Shown: piece by piece, positions 62,921-64,000 of the stretch
Position numbering within the stretch: position 1 is the stretch's first letter
Layout of the letters: each line of letters opens with the position of its first letter
Source: Trichormus sp. M33_DOE_039
Lineage (GTDB): Bacteria > Cyanobacteriota > Cyanobacteriia > Cyanobacteriales > Nostocaceae
NCBI GenBank assembly: GCA_015296085.1
Contig: DVDT01000021.1
Location: forward strand, 124,001 to 188,000
Direction: 5' to 3'
Length of the DNA stretch: 64,000 nucleotides
Notes under the pieces: generated by a model
Databases searched by the model: none
The model's input: only the letters and a program-made list of their open reading frames with translations
What the model was told of the DNA's origin: nothing
Made by a program: the position numbers and the translations under genes

Positions 62921-64000
62921 CTATTGATGATCGACTACTAAAGTAAAACAGGTACGATTTGACCTACTCTCAACTGTTATTGTTCCGCCCAATTGCTTGG
63001 TTAATTTCTGTACTAAGGCTAATCCTAAGCCTGTGCCGCCTTGTTTGGCAGGATCATTACTGGGAATGCGATAAAATTTATCAAAAATGCGTGGCAATTC
63101 CGTGCTAGGAATTTCTACACCAGAATTAGTCACCTGTAGGAAAACTTGGTTGGCTTTGAGTTCGGCGGAAATGATAATGGCTGCATCTGGTGGGCTGAAT
63201 TTACAAGCATTTGTGAGTAATTCCATGAATATACGTTCTAAGTTCAAGGAATTGCACCTCAAAGGTGGAAGAGAGGGAGAGATATTAAGGCTGAGATTTT
63301 GTTGACAAAGTTGAAAATGATGCTGTTTAAATTTCCCCACTACTTGCCACAGCCATTCCTCGATGTGAATTGTTTCCAGTACCAACGGTTGAGAGTTGGT
63401 TTCTAAACGCTTTAAATCAAGAAAATTATTAATAAGATTTATTTCGCGATCGCACTCATTATTTAAAATTTCAAGATAGCGGGCCATTTTAGAACTGTCG
63501 GCATCCCCTAAAAATTTCTTTTCCTTACTCAGTGCGATTCCCAACATCTGAATCGCCATTTTCATATTAGTTAAGGGTGTACGTAATTCATGAGAAACCG
63601 CACCAATAAATTCTTCATGCAACTGAATCAGACTTTTTGTTGTCTTCGGCTGCTTCGCTATTAATACTGGATTTTCTAAACTTTCTTCTGTCATCGACAC
63701 AAATTTATAGCCACCTGCTGATTTAGTGGCGGATAGATGTCTTGGTAACTCTTCTTCATGCTCAATGTCGGCAGTTGCTACAAGTCGGGAAACCCGACGA
63801 CACGTGCTACAAGTCGGCAAAGCCGCCCCACGTGTCTCCCCAACACACTGCCTCCCCAATGACGGCAGTTGCTCCAATTGGAGAGAATTCCTGAACTTTG
63901 GGGGTTTCCCCTTCTCTAAATTAGCCGTCAAATCTTCGCAAACCATCAAAATCAAAGGCTCTGGGAAATCATCAACTATGAGCCTCAGGGTTACTTTTAC
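62921..64000 (-). CDS. Sensor histidine kinase (partial, 5' end outside window)
   Basis: At least 360 codons; the frame is open to base 64000 with no stop, so the true start lies outside and the TTG at 63955 is only internal. The visible part ends in a transmitter module: HisKA motif FIGAVSHELRTPLTNMKMAI with the phospho-His, then N-box LLTNACKFSPPDAAIIIS, LPRIFDKFYRIPSND, G-box GGTGLGLALVQKLTKQLGG and C-terminal strand. A sensory region upstream is visible only as VTLRLIVDDFPEPLILMVCE. No response regulator is seen nearby. A repeat block interrupts the text at 63774-63875. Confidence 0.88.
   Translation of the reverse strand, partial: VKVTLRLIVDDFPEPLILMVCEDLTANLEKGKPPKFRNSLQLEQLPSLGRQCVGETRGAALPTCSTCRRVSRLVATADIEHEEELPRHLSATKSAGGYKFVSMTEESLENPVLIAKQPKTTKSLIQLHEEFIGAVSHELRTPLTNMKMAIQMLGIALSKEKKFLGDADSSKMARYLEILNNECDREINLINNFLDLKRLETNSQPLVLETIHIEEWLWQVVGKFKQHHFQLCQQNLSLNISPSLPPLRCNSLNLERIFMELLTNACKFSPPDAAIIISAELKANQVFLQVTNSGVEIPSTELPRIFDKFYRIPSNDPAKQGGTGLGLALVQKLTKQLGGTITVESRSNRTCFTLVVDHQ
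63774..63875 (-). repeat. Repeat inserted in frame in the histidine kinase
   Basis: Contains GTCGGGAAACCCGAC (63784-63798, perfect 6-bp stem), GGCAAAGCC, and flanking CGGCAGTTGCTACAAG / CGGCAGTTGCTCCAAT direct repeats. In the kinase frame it gives Cys/Arg-rich text (TCSTCRRVSRLVATADI) in the linker before HisKA. Confidence 0.65.

Overview
This window looks like chromosomal DNA from a filamentous heterocyst-type cyanobacterium (Nostoc/Anabaena group). The evidence is the dense GCGATCGC (HIP1) octamers, A/T-rich spacers packed with short interspersed repeats of the Nostocales kind, close relatives of the Anabaena nuclease NucA and its inhibitor NuiA, a cyanobacterial sucrose-phosphate synthase, an NTRC-type thioredoxin reductase-thioredoxin fusion, a plastoquinone-type prenyltransferase and a DUF4327 protein. 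No rRNA, tRNA, CRISPR array, transposase or integrase was recognised.

Layout. (1) Bases 1-21036, all on the minus strand: a long operon for an extracellular/intracellular contractile injection system (eCIS, phage-tail-like). In transcription order it has a very large sheath, the inner tube, a CxxC zinc-ribbon baseplate-type protein, a proline-rich protein, a Pvc16-like cap protein, a AAA+ ATPase, a small protein, a giant DUF4157 (eCIS core) protein ending in an HNH/EndoVII-like nuclease motif set, a CIS-tube/LysM pair, gpD-like hub, gpV-like spike, PAAR-like tip, gp25, baseplate J, and a second baseplate protein running off the left edge. Many joints are ATGA or TGATG overlaps. (2) 21.6-30 kb: truB, a secreted NucA-type nuclease, two tandem TIR-domain genes, sucrose-phosphate synthase with a degenerate phosphatase domain, the NuiA inhibitor, and UbiA-type prenyltransferase. 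(3) 30.3-39.5 kb: exopolyphosphatase, ankyrin protein, EamA transporter, peptidoglycan-binding/HEAT membrane protein, NTRC, and an Rpn/DUF2887-type nuclease. (4) 39.9-57.5 kb: a type IV pilin-like protein, an O-GlcNAc-transferase-like TPR glycosyltransferase, then a minus-strand operon for a pseudaminic-acid-type nonulosonate with an amidotransferase module (PseA/HisH/HisF), an SpsF-like cytidylyltransferase, and two non-canonical enzymes (class III aminotransferase, aldo/keto reductase), ending in a GT-B-like glycosyltransferase. (5) 58-64 kb: DUF4327 protein, a frameshifted four-helix-bundle gene, an FHA-domain Ser/Thr kinase, a PP2C phosphatase with a kinase-like middle region, and a sensor histidine kinase running off the right edge.

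How the parts may work together. The eCIS operon encodes most of a complete contractile particle (sheath, tube, spike, baseplate, ATPase, cap) plus a candidate cargo protein. The pilin, OGT-like enzyme and nonulosonate operon sit side by side and could form a surface-glycosylation unit; that link is inferred from position only. NucA and NuiA are a known nuclease-inhibitor pair, here about 5 kb apart. The kinase/phosphatase pair at the right end shares zinc-ribbon modules and orientation. Short repeats have shaped this window: they supply the leaders and Shine-Dalgarno sequences of two eCIS genes and appear to have entered reading frames in frame at two places.
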